Notes under the pieces: model-generated
Database searches by the model: none
Seen by the model: only the letters and a program-made list of their open reading frames with translations
What the model was told of the DNA's origin: nothing
From: JAILEN01 sp036723975
GTDB lineage: Bacteria > Bacillota > Clostridia > Lachnospirales > Lachnospiraceae
DNA length: 64,000 nucleotides
NCBI GenBank assembly: GCA_036723975.1
Contig: DAIMGJ010000002.1
Location: forward strand, 62,001-126,000
Direction of reading: 5' to 3'
Made by a program: the position numbers and the translations under genes
Shown here: piece after piece, positions 1 through 6,854 of the stretch
How the letters are laid out: every line of letters starts with the position of its first letter
Numbering within the stretch: the stretch's first letter is position 1

Positions 1-872
1 TTTCCTATCATCATAGCAAGCACCGCCTTCTCTATTTCACTATCAATATAAGAAAACTTTTCATCGCAATAGTAAAACCCAAACGACGAAGATATAATAT
101 CTGTTAATATTGCAGCAACACCAACTCCGGCCTTTGTTCCACTTGAAAGTTTATTCGAATCAAACTTTTCACCGCTTTTTAAAATTATTTCCCCACACTC
201 TGTTCGTATAACATAGCTCTCCTTTACTCCATCCAGTTTTTCAATTATATTTATGGACGGATCCAAAGCTTTCATCACATTGTTTGCCACTTTTAGAAAA
301 AGGCTTTCATTTCCCGGTGCAAAGAAAACATTATCAATATCTAACGGATACTCAAAGCACCATGATTGCGAACCTATTTTTTCTAATTCGCGAATATAAT
401 CTGCCGGAAAACTATTTGCCTCCATTTCATTGAGGCGGGCTCGGCACTTTTCATATGTATCATCCTTCAAAATCTCAGTAGAGACAACGATGGCTTGCAC
501 ATCATCACTAATATATTTCTCTCCTCGCTTACCTGCAACTTGGCAGCTAACACGATACATAATACGCTCTTCACCCACAAATTCCACTGAAAACCTAGCC
601 GGTTTTTGGGGATTTCCTATATGATTCGTTAGAGGAATAATATTTTTATCTGAGAAAAAACTAAAAATCTCGTTTAAAAAAAGACCCAGAGTCGTCTTTC
701 CCGTCGCATTTGCGCCCATTAAAATATTAACCTTTCGATAGCGAAAGCCTGAACAATAACTTAATGCTTCCGGCTCCAACGTATTACCGACTATTTTCTT
801 TGGATAAGAAAAATTAACATGAAACTTTTTAAATGCGAAAAAATTATCTGCTTTTAAATCCATAACAACCAT
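1..872 (-). CDS. AAA-type P-loop ATPase, 3' end outside window
   Basis: About 290 residues are visible and the C-terminus lies beyond the window edge. Walker A is GANATGKTT at residues 53-61. Near residue 241 there is an ABC-like signature LSSGTKAG, and near residue 270 an acidic Walker-B-like strand (YYCDEKFSYIDS). This order matches the stand-alone AAA/OLD/RecF-like ATPases common in defence and mobile islands. The ATG at 872 has a GGAGGG ribosome site 7 nt upstream; a second in-frame ATG lies three codons later. It is divergent from the recombinase gene and has its own promoter with repeated octamers. The ATPase class is well supported, the role is not; partner genes may lie left of the window. 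Confidence 0.85.
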   Translation of the reverse strand, partial: MVVMDLKADNFFAFKKFHVNFSYPKKIVGNTLEPEALSYCSGFRYRKVNILMGANATGKTTLGLFLNEIFSFFSDKNIIPLTNHIGNPQKPARFSVEFVGEERIMYRVSCQVAGKRGEKYISDDVQAIVVSTEILKDDTYEKCRARLNEMEANSFPADYIRELEKIGSQSWCFEYPLDIDNVFFAPGNESLFLKVANNVMKALDPSINIIEKLDGVKESYVIRTECGEIILKSGEKFDSNKLSSGTKAGVGVAAILTDIISSSFGFYYCDEKFSYIDSEIEKAVLAMMIG

Positions 873-886
873 AAAGCAACCCTCCT

Positions 887-942
887 TTACTTCGTATATC
901 CCGAAGTAATATTATTATAACTCGCCATTGTGCCGAAGTAAA
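887..942 (-). promoter_or_regulatory. Promoter of the AAA ATPase gene with three CGAAGTAA octamers
   Basis: Reading leftward, TTTACT (937-942) and TATAAT (914-919) are separated by 17 nt. The octamer CGAAGTAA occurs at 902-909 and 934-941, and its complement at 887-894. The first two copies listed are 32 bp apart, about three helical turns. The 887-909 pair forms an 8-bp inverted repeat around a 7-nt loop directly before the ribosome site, so it could act as a DNA operator or as an mRNA hairpin. The repeats are seen; the regulator is unknown. Confidence 0.6.
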
Positions 943-1006
943 TATTAACATTCTCATATGTCTATTTAATTCATGTTATACTATTTTTCAAAAATCGGAG
1001 GTTATT

Positions 1007-1924
1007 ATGAATAACAAAAAAATAATTGAAATGTATCTTCAATACTGTTCTGAGCAAAAGCGGCTCAGCCCAAAAACCATTCGCGCTTACAAAAATGATT
1101 TGTTCCAGTTTGCCTCTGCAATACATCCGCTTGAATTTACACAAGCCACATCGCGTATATTAGAAGAACATGTTAAGTTCTTACACAGTAAATACAAGCC
1201 TAGATCTGTCAAAAGAAAAATCGCTTCAGAAAAAGCATTTTTTCAATATTTAAAATATCAAAAAATCATCCGTTCCAATCCCTGGGATGATATCAATTGT
1301 AAATTCCGCCAACCATTCACGCTTCCTCGGACTATCCCATTATCCAGTATACAAAGAATTCTAAAGACAATTTATTCACAAATATCCACCAAAGAAAGTT
1401 CTTACAAAAGACGAAATGCAATCCGTGATGCCGCCATATGCGAGCTTCTCTTCGCAACCGGCCTTCGAATCTTTGAACTTTGCTCCTTAAAGCCTGAAGA
1501 TATCGATTTAAAAGAAGGCACCATTCTTATTCACGGAAAAGGTGCCAAAGAGCGCCTATTACATATCGGAAATCTGCAAGCTCGCGAATCCCTTGAGAAC
1601 TACAAAAACGAATTTATCCACGAGATTGAAGCCTGTGGATATTTCTTTGCGAACCAAAACAGGCATCCTTTTTCAGAACAATCCGTTCGACGGATGCTTT
1701 CACGCTACTCGAAGCTGGCCTCTGTCGAACAACACATCACTCCCCACATGTGGCGTCACACTTTTGCAACCGCTCTGTTAGAAGCTGATGTTGATATCCG
1801 TTATATTCAGGCCATGCTCGGGCACAGCTCTATACACACCACAGAAATATACACACATGTATCTTTGGCAAAACAAAAGGAAATCCTTTGCAACAAGCAT
1901 CCTAGAAATGACTTTTTTCTTTGA
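1007..1924 (+). CDS. Tyrosine recombinase/integrase (XerC/D-like, 305 aa)
   Basis: A complete tyrosine recombinase with an N-terminal SAM-like core-binding domain (about residues 1-95) and a catalytic domain (about 105-300). All catalytic residues are present: R154 in ATGLRIFEL, K178 in HGKGAKER, H247 and R250 in HMWRHTF, H273 in LGHSS, and the nucleophile Y282 in IYTHV. GGAGG precedes the ATG. The family performs site-specific strand exchange through a 3'-phosphotyrosine. It lacks the AP2-like arm-binding domain of large conjugative-element integrases, so it resembles simple Xer or inversion-type enzymes. It sits 43 bp before an 18-bp site repeated in inverted orientation at 3723-3740, which suggests a local DNA-inversion role. 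That link is inference; dimer resolution or mobility of a lost element are alternatives. Confidence 0.9.
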   Translation: MNNKKIIEMYLQYCSEQKRLSPKTIRAYKNDLFQFASAIHPLEFTQATSRILEEHVKFLHSKYKPRSVKRKIASEKAFFQYLKYQKIIRSNPWDDINCKFRQPFTLPRTIPLSSIQRILKTIYSQISTKESSYKRRNAIRDAAICELLFATGLRIFELCSLKPEDIDLKEGTILIHGKGAKERLLHIGNLQARESLENYKNEFIHEIEACGYFFANQNRHPFSEQSVRRMLSRYSKLASVEQHITPHMWRHTFATALLEADVDIRYIQAMLGHSSIHTTEIYTHVSLAKQKEILCNKHPRNDFFL

Positions 1925-1950
1925 CAAAGACACACAGACCCTCCATTTAA
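1921..1950 (+). promoter_or_regulatory. Candidate outward promoter left of the putative invertible segment
   Basis: TTGACA at 1921-1926 overlaps the recombinase stop codon, and ATTTAA at 1945-1950 follows after 18 nt. It points into the segment that starts at 1967 and would drive whichever gene is next to it. The -35 box is perfect and the -10 is weak, so this is tentative. Confidence 0.35.
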
Positions 1951-1966
1951 CTTATATATTTTTGAT

Positions 1967-1984
1967 TGATAATTGTAGATTATC
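1967..1984 (+). repeat. Left copy of an 18-bp inverted site (putative recombination site)
   Basis: TGATAATTGTAGATTATC, with an internal dyad GATAAT/ATTATC around a 5-nt asymmetric centre TGTAG. The exact reverse complement lies at 3723-3740. Partial similarity extends beyond the core on both sides, including a GTT/AAAA/GGA pattern on the gene side. The core ends 24 nt before the start codon of the GNAT-like gene. Confidence 0.7.
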
Positions 1985-2008
1985 GGTTGAAAACGGAGCA
2001 CGCAAATA

Positions 2009-2998
2009 ATGCAAGCTGATTTTAAGATTAAACGCATAACAAATATAAAAGAAAAAGATCTGACCCAAGCACTTGATATTTATCTGCATACTGTTGACGA
2101 GGATGCAGTGACATCTACAACACAGATACGTGATTATATCAAAAAGCAGTATCCAGATAAAAGAAAACTATATTTTTACATATTATATTCAAACGGAAAT
2201 GTTGTTGGATTTGCAGAGTATGCATATCTTCAAGATACGGAGACGTTGTTCATTGATTACCTGTGTACTTGCCCGCGAAATCATACATACTTTTATATGT
2301 TTTATCATATGCTTTATGATGATATATCCAGTGATTTGAGAAAGAAAAACAATTATGTAAGGTATATTGTAACCGAACTATCTCTTAAAAAGAATACAAA
2401 TAAAGAGTACATAGATGTGGACAGTAATTATTTTAGGCAGTTATTATCTGTGGAGCAATTCAAAATTCTAAAAACGCCATATTATCAGCCTTATTACAAT
2501 GCCAATAATAAACTATCGCTTGTTGAATATAACCTTGCAATATCGCCACAGAGTAATGGCTTTTATTCTAATACGACTGTTGATAAAGTATTTTATTCTT
2601 CGCTGGTAAACGATATTTATATTAATCATTATTCGGCTTGGTATGAAAAGTACACAGATGCCACAAGCACAAAATCTAAATTCGCTGCTTTGTCCCAAAG
2701 AGTTGCTTCTGAATTTACAAAAGTGGAAATAGATGACATTTCTGCCGTTAATTGTTCCTTATTTCTTCAAGGACTTTGCAAACAAGTATCAATTGAAAAT
2801 ATAACACTTAAGAAACGGGTAACCTCCGCGTTAACTCGAACTGTATCGCTGATTATATGCGTTTTGTTATCAGTTATTACATTTTGTCTTTGCTACAAAG
2901 AGTACAATGACTCCTTTATAGCGTTGATATGTGCTTTTTTGACAATTGTTGCTTCCTGTGTGTCCTTATTTCAGTTTATACAAGAACGTTTTCGGTAA
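2009..2998 (+). CDS. GNAT-like protein with C-terminal membrane hairpin (329 aa)
   Basis: The N-terminal 140 or so residues look like a divergent GNAT acetyltransferase fold: a long helix, then NGNVVGFAEYAYL as a central beta-hairpin, then a strand LFIDYLCTCP. I do not see a clean pyrophosphate-binding RxxGxG/A motif, so catalysis is doubtful. The last 55 residues contain two hydrophobic segments (about 280-297 and 302-322) with a charged tail, predicting membrane anchoring. It starts after a weak GGAG. It is convergent with the methyltransferase and overlaps its 3' end by 28 bp; the upstream regions of both genes carry the same 18-bp site. Function unknown. The fold is a judgement by eye, while the two membrane segments are clear. 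Confidence 0.6.
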   Translation: MQADFKIKRITNIKEKDLTQALDIYLHTVDEDAVTSTTQIRDYIKKQYPDKRKLYFYILYSNGNVVGFAEYAYLQDTETLFIDYLCTCPRNHTYFYMFYHMLYDDISSDLRKKNNYVRYIVTELSLKKNTNKEYIDVDSNYFRQLLSVEQFKILKTPYYQPYYNANNKLSLVEYNLAISPQSNGFYSNTTVDKVFYSSLVNDIYINHYSAWYEKYTDATSTKSKFAALSQRVASEFTKVEIDDISAVNCSLFLQGLCKQVSIENITLKKRVTSALTRTVSLIICVLLSVITFCLCYKEYNDSFIALICAFLTIVASCVSLFQFIQERFR

Positions 2999-3702
2999 AC
3001 AATAATCTCATTGTGAGCAAAAGGATAGGAAATAGGTTGCGCAAGTTTATCCAAGGATGAAAATCTCGCCACCTTATTTTCTGGAATTCCAAGCCTGTAT
3101 AGAATAGATGAAATAACATGAAAACGATATTTCTTCACTACAGAAAAACCATAGTAATCTGCTAAAGATAGCACAAATCTCTCATCATACATAAAAAGGT
3201 TGTGAAGTTGTCCATTATAATGGTATTTCTTTAAAAATACTGTATTTGCATAGTTTTTATCAAAAATGAATTCTGCGCTGTTTGACCGCTCATATTCAAG
3301 AATAAGGTAGCCATCTGGAACAAGGATTCTTGAAAACTCTGAGAAAGCTTTCTGTATATCAGCATAATTTACAACGCTTCCAACGCATATAATAACATTA
3401 ATCGAATGATTATCGAGAGGTATGCTTTCAATAGATGCAACTAAACCATTATCAAAGCCACTGACATACTCGTCTATAATATCCATATTAATTATAGTTC
3501 CGTCAGATTCATATGTTGTGCGTCCGCAGCCTGCGTTAAGAATCACTTGATCAGTGGATAAATCTAATGATGTAAGTGTATTCTGAACATAGTTATTGAT
3601 TATATTATATGTACAAGAGTGCCAAGCATCTGCTTTAGGCCAAGGAGTTGATTCTTTATAATTGGATTTTGCAGTATTATATACCAATTCATGGTCGTCC
3701 AT
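2971..3702 (-). CDS. Class I SAM-dependent methyltransferase (243 aa)
   Basis: Motif I ILNAGCG is at residues 54-60, followed by an acidic strand-2 end (NMDIID), a post-motif acidic/PLD region (SIESIPLDNHSINVIICVGS) and the family-typical FSRILVPDGYLIL loop. This is the Methyltransf_11 type that usually modifies small molecules, lipids or sugars; the substrate is not evident. I chose the ATG at 3702 because AAGGA lies at proper distance, while the longer reading (GTG at 3741) overlaps the repeated 18-bp site. The gene is convergent with the GNAT-like gene. A strong leftward promoter lies beyond the repeat at 3761-3789. The methyltransferase class is firm, the role unknown. Confidence 0.8.
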   Translation of the reverse strand: MDDHELVYNTAKSNYKESTPWPKADAWHSCTYNIINNYVQNTLTSLDLSTDQVILNAGCGRTTYESDGTIINMDIIDEYVSGFDNGLVASIESIPLDNHSINVIICVGSVVNYADIQKAFSEFSRILVPDGYLILEYERSNSAEFIFDKNYANTVFLKKYHYNGQLHNLFMYDERFVLSLADYYGFSVVKKYRFHVISSILYRLGIPENKVARFSSLDKLAQPISYPFAHNEIIVYRKRSCIN

Positions 3703-3722
3703 AAAAATATTCCTTTTTAACT

Positions 3723-3740
3723 GATAATCTACAATTATCA
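3723..3740 (-). repeat. Right copy of the 18-bp inverted site
   Basis: Exact reverse complement of the site at 1967-1984, ending 20 nt before the methyltransferase start codon and in the same orientation relative to that gene as the left copy is to the GNAT-like gene. The asymmetric 5-nt centre is also inverted, so recombination between the copies would flip the 1.77 kb between them. Confidence 0.7.
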
Positions 3741-3760
3741 CTCACTTTTCTTTAACTGTC

Positions 3761-3789
3761 ATTATACTTAATATTGGTTTTGTAAACAA
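3761..3789 (-). promoter_or_regulatory. Promoter pointing leftward into the methyltransferase
   Basis: Minus strand TTGTTT (3784-3789), a 17-nt spacer, then a perfect TATAAT (3761-3766). It lies outside the right copy of the inverted site, so after an inversion it would drive the GNAT-like gene instead of the methyltransferase. Confidence 0.6.
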
Positions 3790-3806
3790 TATGTGTCCTG
3801 GTATAG

Positions 3807-4160
3807 TTAATTTGTAACACTCCTACCTTCGATGGGATGTTTGGCAATGATATCAAAGCCTTCCATCAGCAGATGGTATTGGTCTTTGGTAATCAGCATG
3901 GCTTCATCTGCAGATCTGGGCCAGCTAAATGCACCGGTTCCTAACCGCTTATACAAAAGCAGGGACCCATCCCCTTCCCACAGAAAGCCTTTGATACGAT
4001 CCGTTTTTCTTCCGCAAAAAAGAAACAAGGTATCCTTATCAAAGAGATCCAGTTGAAAACTGTATTTTACGATATATGCTAACCCATCGATTCCCCGACG
4101 TAAGTCAGTGAAACCGGTTGCGATATAAATCTTCTTAAATCCGGTTGCGTTATTTAACAT
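3807..4160 (-). CDS. tnpB: IS66 family accessory protein TnpB (117 aa)
   Basis: A typical IS66 Orf2/TnpB: the conserved blocks TGFTDLRRGIDGLA, LFLFCGRKTDRIKG, WEGDGSLLLYKRL and FSWPR all appear in order over the full usual length. The protein is needed for IS66 transposition although its biochemical role is unclear. It overlaps tnpA by 11 nt, the usual translational coupling. The reading frame is intact, but the downstream tnpC is missing. Confidence 0.93.
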   Translation of the reverse strand: MLNNATGFKKIYIATGFTDLRRGIDGLAYIVKYSFQLDLFDKDTLFLFCGRKTDRIKGFLWEGDGSLLLYKRLGTGAFSWPRSADEAMLITKDQYHLLMEGFDIIAKHPIEGRSVTN

Positions 4161-4485
4161 TTGCTACCGCCTTTAAGATACGAATTAAAAACTCATCGGA
4201 TATGTTTTCCGGCAAATCGATTGTTGCTTCTCCAACATGGATTGAAACTAGGGCGATGCTTCTTGATACCGGGGCCGGTGGTTTTAATTCCACAAATGCA
4301 GGCGATGAGTCTACGGATTCTAACGCAGCTTTTCGAATCTTGTTTAGCCAGTAATAATACGTCGGCCTGGAAAGATTTTTTTCATCACAGTATTGCTGCA
4401 CGGTGAGTCCGCTGTTACGGCAATCGCGGATGATATCCATCCATTCCTGCATTTGGTAATTGGTTGCTACGATTTTTGTGTTCAT
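4150..4485 (-). CDS. tnpA: IS66 family accessory protein TnpA (111 aa)
   Basis: IS66 Orf1 with an N-terminal helix-turn-helix-like region (QEWMDIIRDCRNSGLTVQQY) followed by RPTYYYWLNKIRKA, as in the homologue at 17938-18285. AGGAGG lies 9 nt before the ATG. It is full length and coupled to tnpB. Short palindromes upstream (CTCAGCTGA, TATAGAAAA) probably belong to the IS promoter region. Confidence 0.92.
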   Translation of the reverse strand: MNTKIVATNYQMQEWMDIIRDCRNSGLTVQQYCDEKNLSRPTYYYWLNKIRKAALESVDSSPAFVELKPPAPVSRSIALVSIHVGEATIDLPENISDEFLIRILKAVANVK

Positions 4486-4618
4486 AAAACTAACCTCCTG
4501 TTAGGATGTATAGAAAACTCAGCTGACTTTTCTATACAGTGTTTAAAAAGTTAGTTTCATTATCACAAAAACTCAGTTGACACAGTAGGTACGCGCTATG
4601 AAGTGCTTACTTTGAAAC

Positions 4619-4652
4619 AAAAAAGCCCGATTCCAACATCCATGGAATCGGA
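4619..4652 (-). terminator. Rho-independent terminator downstream of hicB
   Basis: CCGATTCCA and TGGAATCGG form a 9-bp perfect stem with a 7-nt loop. On the minus strand it is followed by GGGCTTTTTTG. It would end leftward transcripts coming from hicAB and shields the IS66 remnant. Confidence 0.75.
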
Positions 4653-4776
4653 CTACAAAGTGTACGGTATTATGTTGAGAAAAATAATGGACTTATCAGC
4701 TTTTTTGAGGAAGATGAGTATTTTGGCGTACACATCATCATGAGACTAGGTTAATTATTCTCGTCATATTCTTCTA

Positions 4777-5181
4777 CTATAGCGAATTATTCGCCAAGCC
4801 AAGTTTCTTTACAATAGCATCCTGCAAGACTCTAGAGTAATTTAATTTTGCTTTGTCGGCTTCAACACTCATCCAATATGGTATTGTGCAGTTCTTTTTA
4901 ACCGCTCTATTATCCACCTTTTTTCTATAATCCGAAAAATCCACATCCACTAGTGTTGCAATATCACCTTTTGCAGGTTCAACTTTTGCACTATATGGCT
5001 CAGGTAATTGTTCTCCGTCATCTTGCATATCAATTCCCATTAATCCAATTGCATCTCTGGCCATTTCCATAGCATCCGCCACAGACTTTCCCTGTGTTCC
5101 GGTACAAAAATCAGGGATAACTACATAATAACCTGTGTTATCCGGCTTTAGTATAATCGGGTATGCCCTTTTCATATTCAT
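4777..5181 (-). CDS. hicB: HicB-family antitoxin (134 aa)
   Basis: The N-terminal HicB-like half-RNase-H fold shows YPIILKPDNTGYYVVIPDFC and the G-x-S-xx-A-x-x-M-A-x-D-A-I pattern near residues 30-45. The C-terminal part ends in a ribbon-helix-helix-like segment (SRVLQDAIVKKLGL) that would bind DNA. HicB neutralises HicA and represses the operon. AAGGAG lies 5 nt before the ATG. It is 55 nt downstream of hicA in the usual order. The candidate operator is the palindrome at 5443-5467. Confidence 0.92.
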   Translation of the reverse strand: MNMKRAYPIILKPDNTGYYVVIPDFCTGTQGKSVADAMEMARDAIGLMGIDMQDDGEQLPEPYSAKVEPAKGDIATLVDVDFSDYRKKVDNRAVKKNCTIPYWMSVEADKAKLNYSRVLQDAIVKKLGLANNSL

Positions 5182-5236
5182 TTATCTCCTTTGGGGAATC
5201 CTCACTCAATCAAATATCTATGTATAAAAAGGAAGG

Positions 5237-5410
5237 CTATTTAAGCCCTCTTCTTTTTATAATCTCTTTAGCTAGTTGCTCATTGATTTCCGAATGCCTT
5301 GGTATGGTCTCTCTCTTGCCATCTTTTCCATATATATCGTGGCTTCCACCATTTCTTTTCAATGTCCAGCCATTCTTCTCAAGGAGCTTGATTAGTTTTT
5401 TCCTTTTCAT
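5237..5410 (-). CDS. hicA: HicA-family mRNA interferase toxin (57 aa)
   Basis: A YcfA/HicA double-stranded-RNA-binding-like fold: KLLEKNGWTLKRNGGSH contains the conserved G-G-S-H, with the catalytic His, followed by RETIPRHSEIN and the terminal IIKRRGL helix. The family cleaves mRNA when not bound by HicB. The ATG at 5410 is preferred because AAGGAG sits 9 nt upstream; an earlier in-frame ATG at 5431 overlaps the ribosome site. Length is normal for HicA. Confidence 0.93.
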   Translation of the reverse strand: MKRKKLIKLLEKNGWTLKRNGGSHDIYGKDGKRETIPRHSEINEQLAKEIIKRRGLK

Positions 5411-5442
5411 TAAATTACGCTCCTTATTCATTTTGTAACTAT

Positions 5443-5472
5443 ATTATACGCACGTTATGCGTATAATGTCAA
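5443..5472 (-). promoter_or_regulatory. hicAB promoter with palindromic operator
   Basis: On the minus strand TTGACA (5467-5472) and TATAAT (5443-5448) are spaced by 18 nt. The perfect inverted repeat ATTATACGC/GCGTATAAT (5443-5451 and 5459-5467, 7-nt centre) covers the -10 box and the spacer, the expected place for a HicB autorepression site. Confidence 0.8.
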
Positions 5473-5564
5473 CATAAATCCTTCAAACAAGTGTTGGGGC
5501 AAAAGTCTGATTCCAACATTCATAGATGCGAGCTGCAAAATGTTTAATACTATGTAAAGAATAA

Positions 5565-5752
5565 GTAAGCGCTTCATAGCGCATACAAAAGAGAGACAAG
5601 GTATCTTTATCTTGTTATGCCATGATTTTTGCGCCAATCATCAATGGTTACATTAGTCGGTCGAGCTTTGCAATCACGTATGTCAGCAGCCCATTGGCTA
5701 AGACGAACCTGTTTGCAATAGCCGTAGTATTTTTATCCATGAAATAACCTCC
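5565..5752 (-). mobile_element. IS66-family internal-deletion relic
   Basis: One 22-bp IS66-type terminus at 5565-5586 is joined directly to a scrap of tnpB (codons for DKDTLSLFC) and then to a frameshifted 5' part of tnpA (recognisable as SQWAADIRDCK and DDWRKNHG; start near 5741 after AGGAGG). The bulk of the element is deleted. The sequence to the left of this end (5505-5560) is similar to 4617-4680 beside the other IS66 end, including the GATTCCAACAT core. Confidence 0.7.
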
Positions 5753-5821
5753 TTCTGATAGTTCAAAATCACATTATATAAGCTTGTATTTTTGTGCAAC
5801 AGACTGAACAAATCCCGAACA

Positions 5822-6313
5822 TTACCTCATATCTTTTAACATTTCATCAAGTATCATTCCATAAAACAACTCACGATACGAGTACTTGCTACGAATAAAC
5901 ACAATTATCCAATACACTGCCGCCAAAGCAAACAATGAAAATAATTGCGTAGAATAATCTGTTTCAACTTTTTCTGTTATACTAATAATTGCAGCTAAGA
6001 CCGAAACCATTATAGCTATTAGTTGCCCCATATCTTCTATAACAGACCTATCTTTTAACGCATCCGTGTTACATTTAAGACTTATCAAATATGGTTTTCT
6101 AAATGGTTTTTCCATACTATTCAACTTTGCGCATAATATAGTCGTTATCATTTTAGAATGTTCTTTTCCCCACTTCTTATACAAATCTGACAAATCAAAT
6201 CCGCATTTTTTAAGTGCATTCCTTGATGTATCTTCATCTATTTCCCACATGCGATATTTCAAAACTTCTGTTATAATTTCATTCCCTGTTATCCACTGGT
6301 TTTCTCGCGCCAT
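5822..6313 (-). CDS. Hypothetical membrane protein (163 aa)
   Basis: Not recognised. The first 90 residues are soluble, helical and charged. Two hydrophobic segments follow (about 97-114 and 125-141), then a short basic tail RSKYSYRELFYGMILDEM. GAGGAG lies about 10 nt before the ATG. The layout, a soluble N-domain with a membrane hairpin near the C-terminus, resembles the GNAT-like protein at 2009-2998 and small island effectors. Its lone position among TA and HNH genes suggests an accessory role, but no function can be assigned. Confidence 0.55.
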   Translation of the reverse strand: MARENQWITGNEIITEVLKYRMWEIDEDTSRNALKKCGFDLSDLYKKWGKEHSKMITTILCAKLNSMEKPFRKPYLISLKCNTDALKDRSVIEDMGQLIAIMVSVLAAIISITEKVETDYSTQLFSLFALAAVYWIIVFIRSKYSYRELFYGMILDEMLKDMR

Positions 6314-6427
6314 TAGCTAATACTCCTCTCAAGCAAAGGGCCAACTTTTTAAACAGATTGGTAGCCTCCAATCTCTCCGATTACTTGTTGCATCACTTTT
6401 CTATATAATCATAATCCCTTACAAATC

Positions 6428-6488
6428 TCTTTCTATTATAGACTATTTTCTTGTTTGTATTATATCCTCATCCAGGCACTCTCTTATC
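6428..6488. repeat. First copy of a ~60-bp direct repeat
   Basis: About 60 bp (from CTTTCTATTATAGACTA to CTCTTATC) recurs with few changes at 6771-6830. Together the copies bracket the 72-residue gene. It probably arose with the partial duplication of the HNH gene described for 6481-6560. Confidence 0.7.
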
Positions 6489-6560
6489 ATGAACGCTTTT
6501 CTTCGCCCAAAAATGGCCTATAACAGAGCTCAATATTTTATTAATCTGCACATCCACCTC
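6481..6560 (-). pseudogene. Duplicated fragment of the neighbouring HNH gene
   Basis: This 80-bp stretch is closely similar to 7323-7403 inside the HNH gene and in another reading would encode VDVQIN followed by a diverged SVIGHFWAKKSV. It overlaps the 3' end of the 72-residue gene, so that gene's C-terminus may be foreign. Confidence 0.6.
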
Positions 6561-6759
6561 CAAATCTTAATGCTGGCATAATCTGTCCCCAGAAATTTGG
6601 AGCCTTATACAGAATAGATTCATTATTACCCATATATTTCAATAAATACTTGTATTCGAGTACATAGTTTAAAGTTTCTGCTATATCAACCTCCATAACC
6701 GACAGCAATTTCTGGATATCATCTTTTTCGTCCCAACTCATAACATGCTGTGCTTCCAT
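6541..6759 (-). CDS. Small hypothetical protein (72 aa), possibly truncated
   Basis: Not recognised. An amphipathic helical N-terminal part (KDDIQKLLSVMEVDIAETLN) is followed by a Tyr/Leu-rich stretch and a Gly-rich tail GGGCAD. The tail and stop codon fall in sequence duplicated from the HNH gene, so the original C-terminus was probably replaced. AAAGG lies about 11 nt before the ATG. Direct repeats flank it. It may be a gene remnant or a small immunity-type protein; evidence is weak. Confidence 0.35.
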   Translation of the reverse strand: MEAQHVMSWDEKDDIQKLLSVMEVDIAETLNYVLEYKYLLKYMGNNESILYKAPNFWGQIMPALRFGGGCAD

Positions 6760-6770
6760 GTTTTCTAATC

Positions 6771-6830
6771 CCTTTCTATTGTAGACTATTTTTTGTTTGT
6801 ATTATATCCTTGTCCAAGCACTCTCTTATC
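6771..6830. repeat. Second copy of the ~60-bp direct repeat
   Basis: Partner of 6428-6488, located between the start of the 72-residue gene and the 3' end of the HNH gene. Confidence 0.7.
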
Positions 6831-6854
6831 CCCATTTATATCATCATAAAATGA

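Larger units (their letters stand above)
3795..4610 (-). mobile_element. IS66-family remnant: tnpA and tnpB kept, tnpC lost
   Basis: The right end is a 22-bp near-palindromic terminus (4589-4610) about 100 bp upstream of tnpA. Reading leftward come tnpA and tnpB, but the large DDE transposase gene tnpC and the far terminus are absent; sequence changes straight into the methyltransferase promoter. The left boundary is therefore approximate. Without tnpC the element cannot move by itself. Confidence 0.8.

Noticed and set aside
1007..1924. Integrase of a conjugative element or prophage
   Set aside because: No excisionase, relaxase, conjugation or phage structural genes lie nearby, and no arm-binding domain or tRNA attachment site is present.
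2971..3741. Longer methyltransferase start at GTG 3741
   Set aside because: It has no ribosome site and would overlap the 18-bp inverted site, while the ATG at 3702 has AAGGA in the right place.
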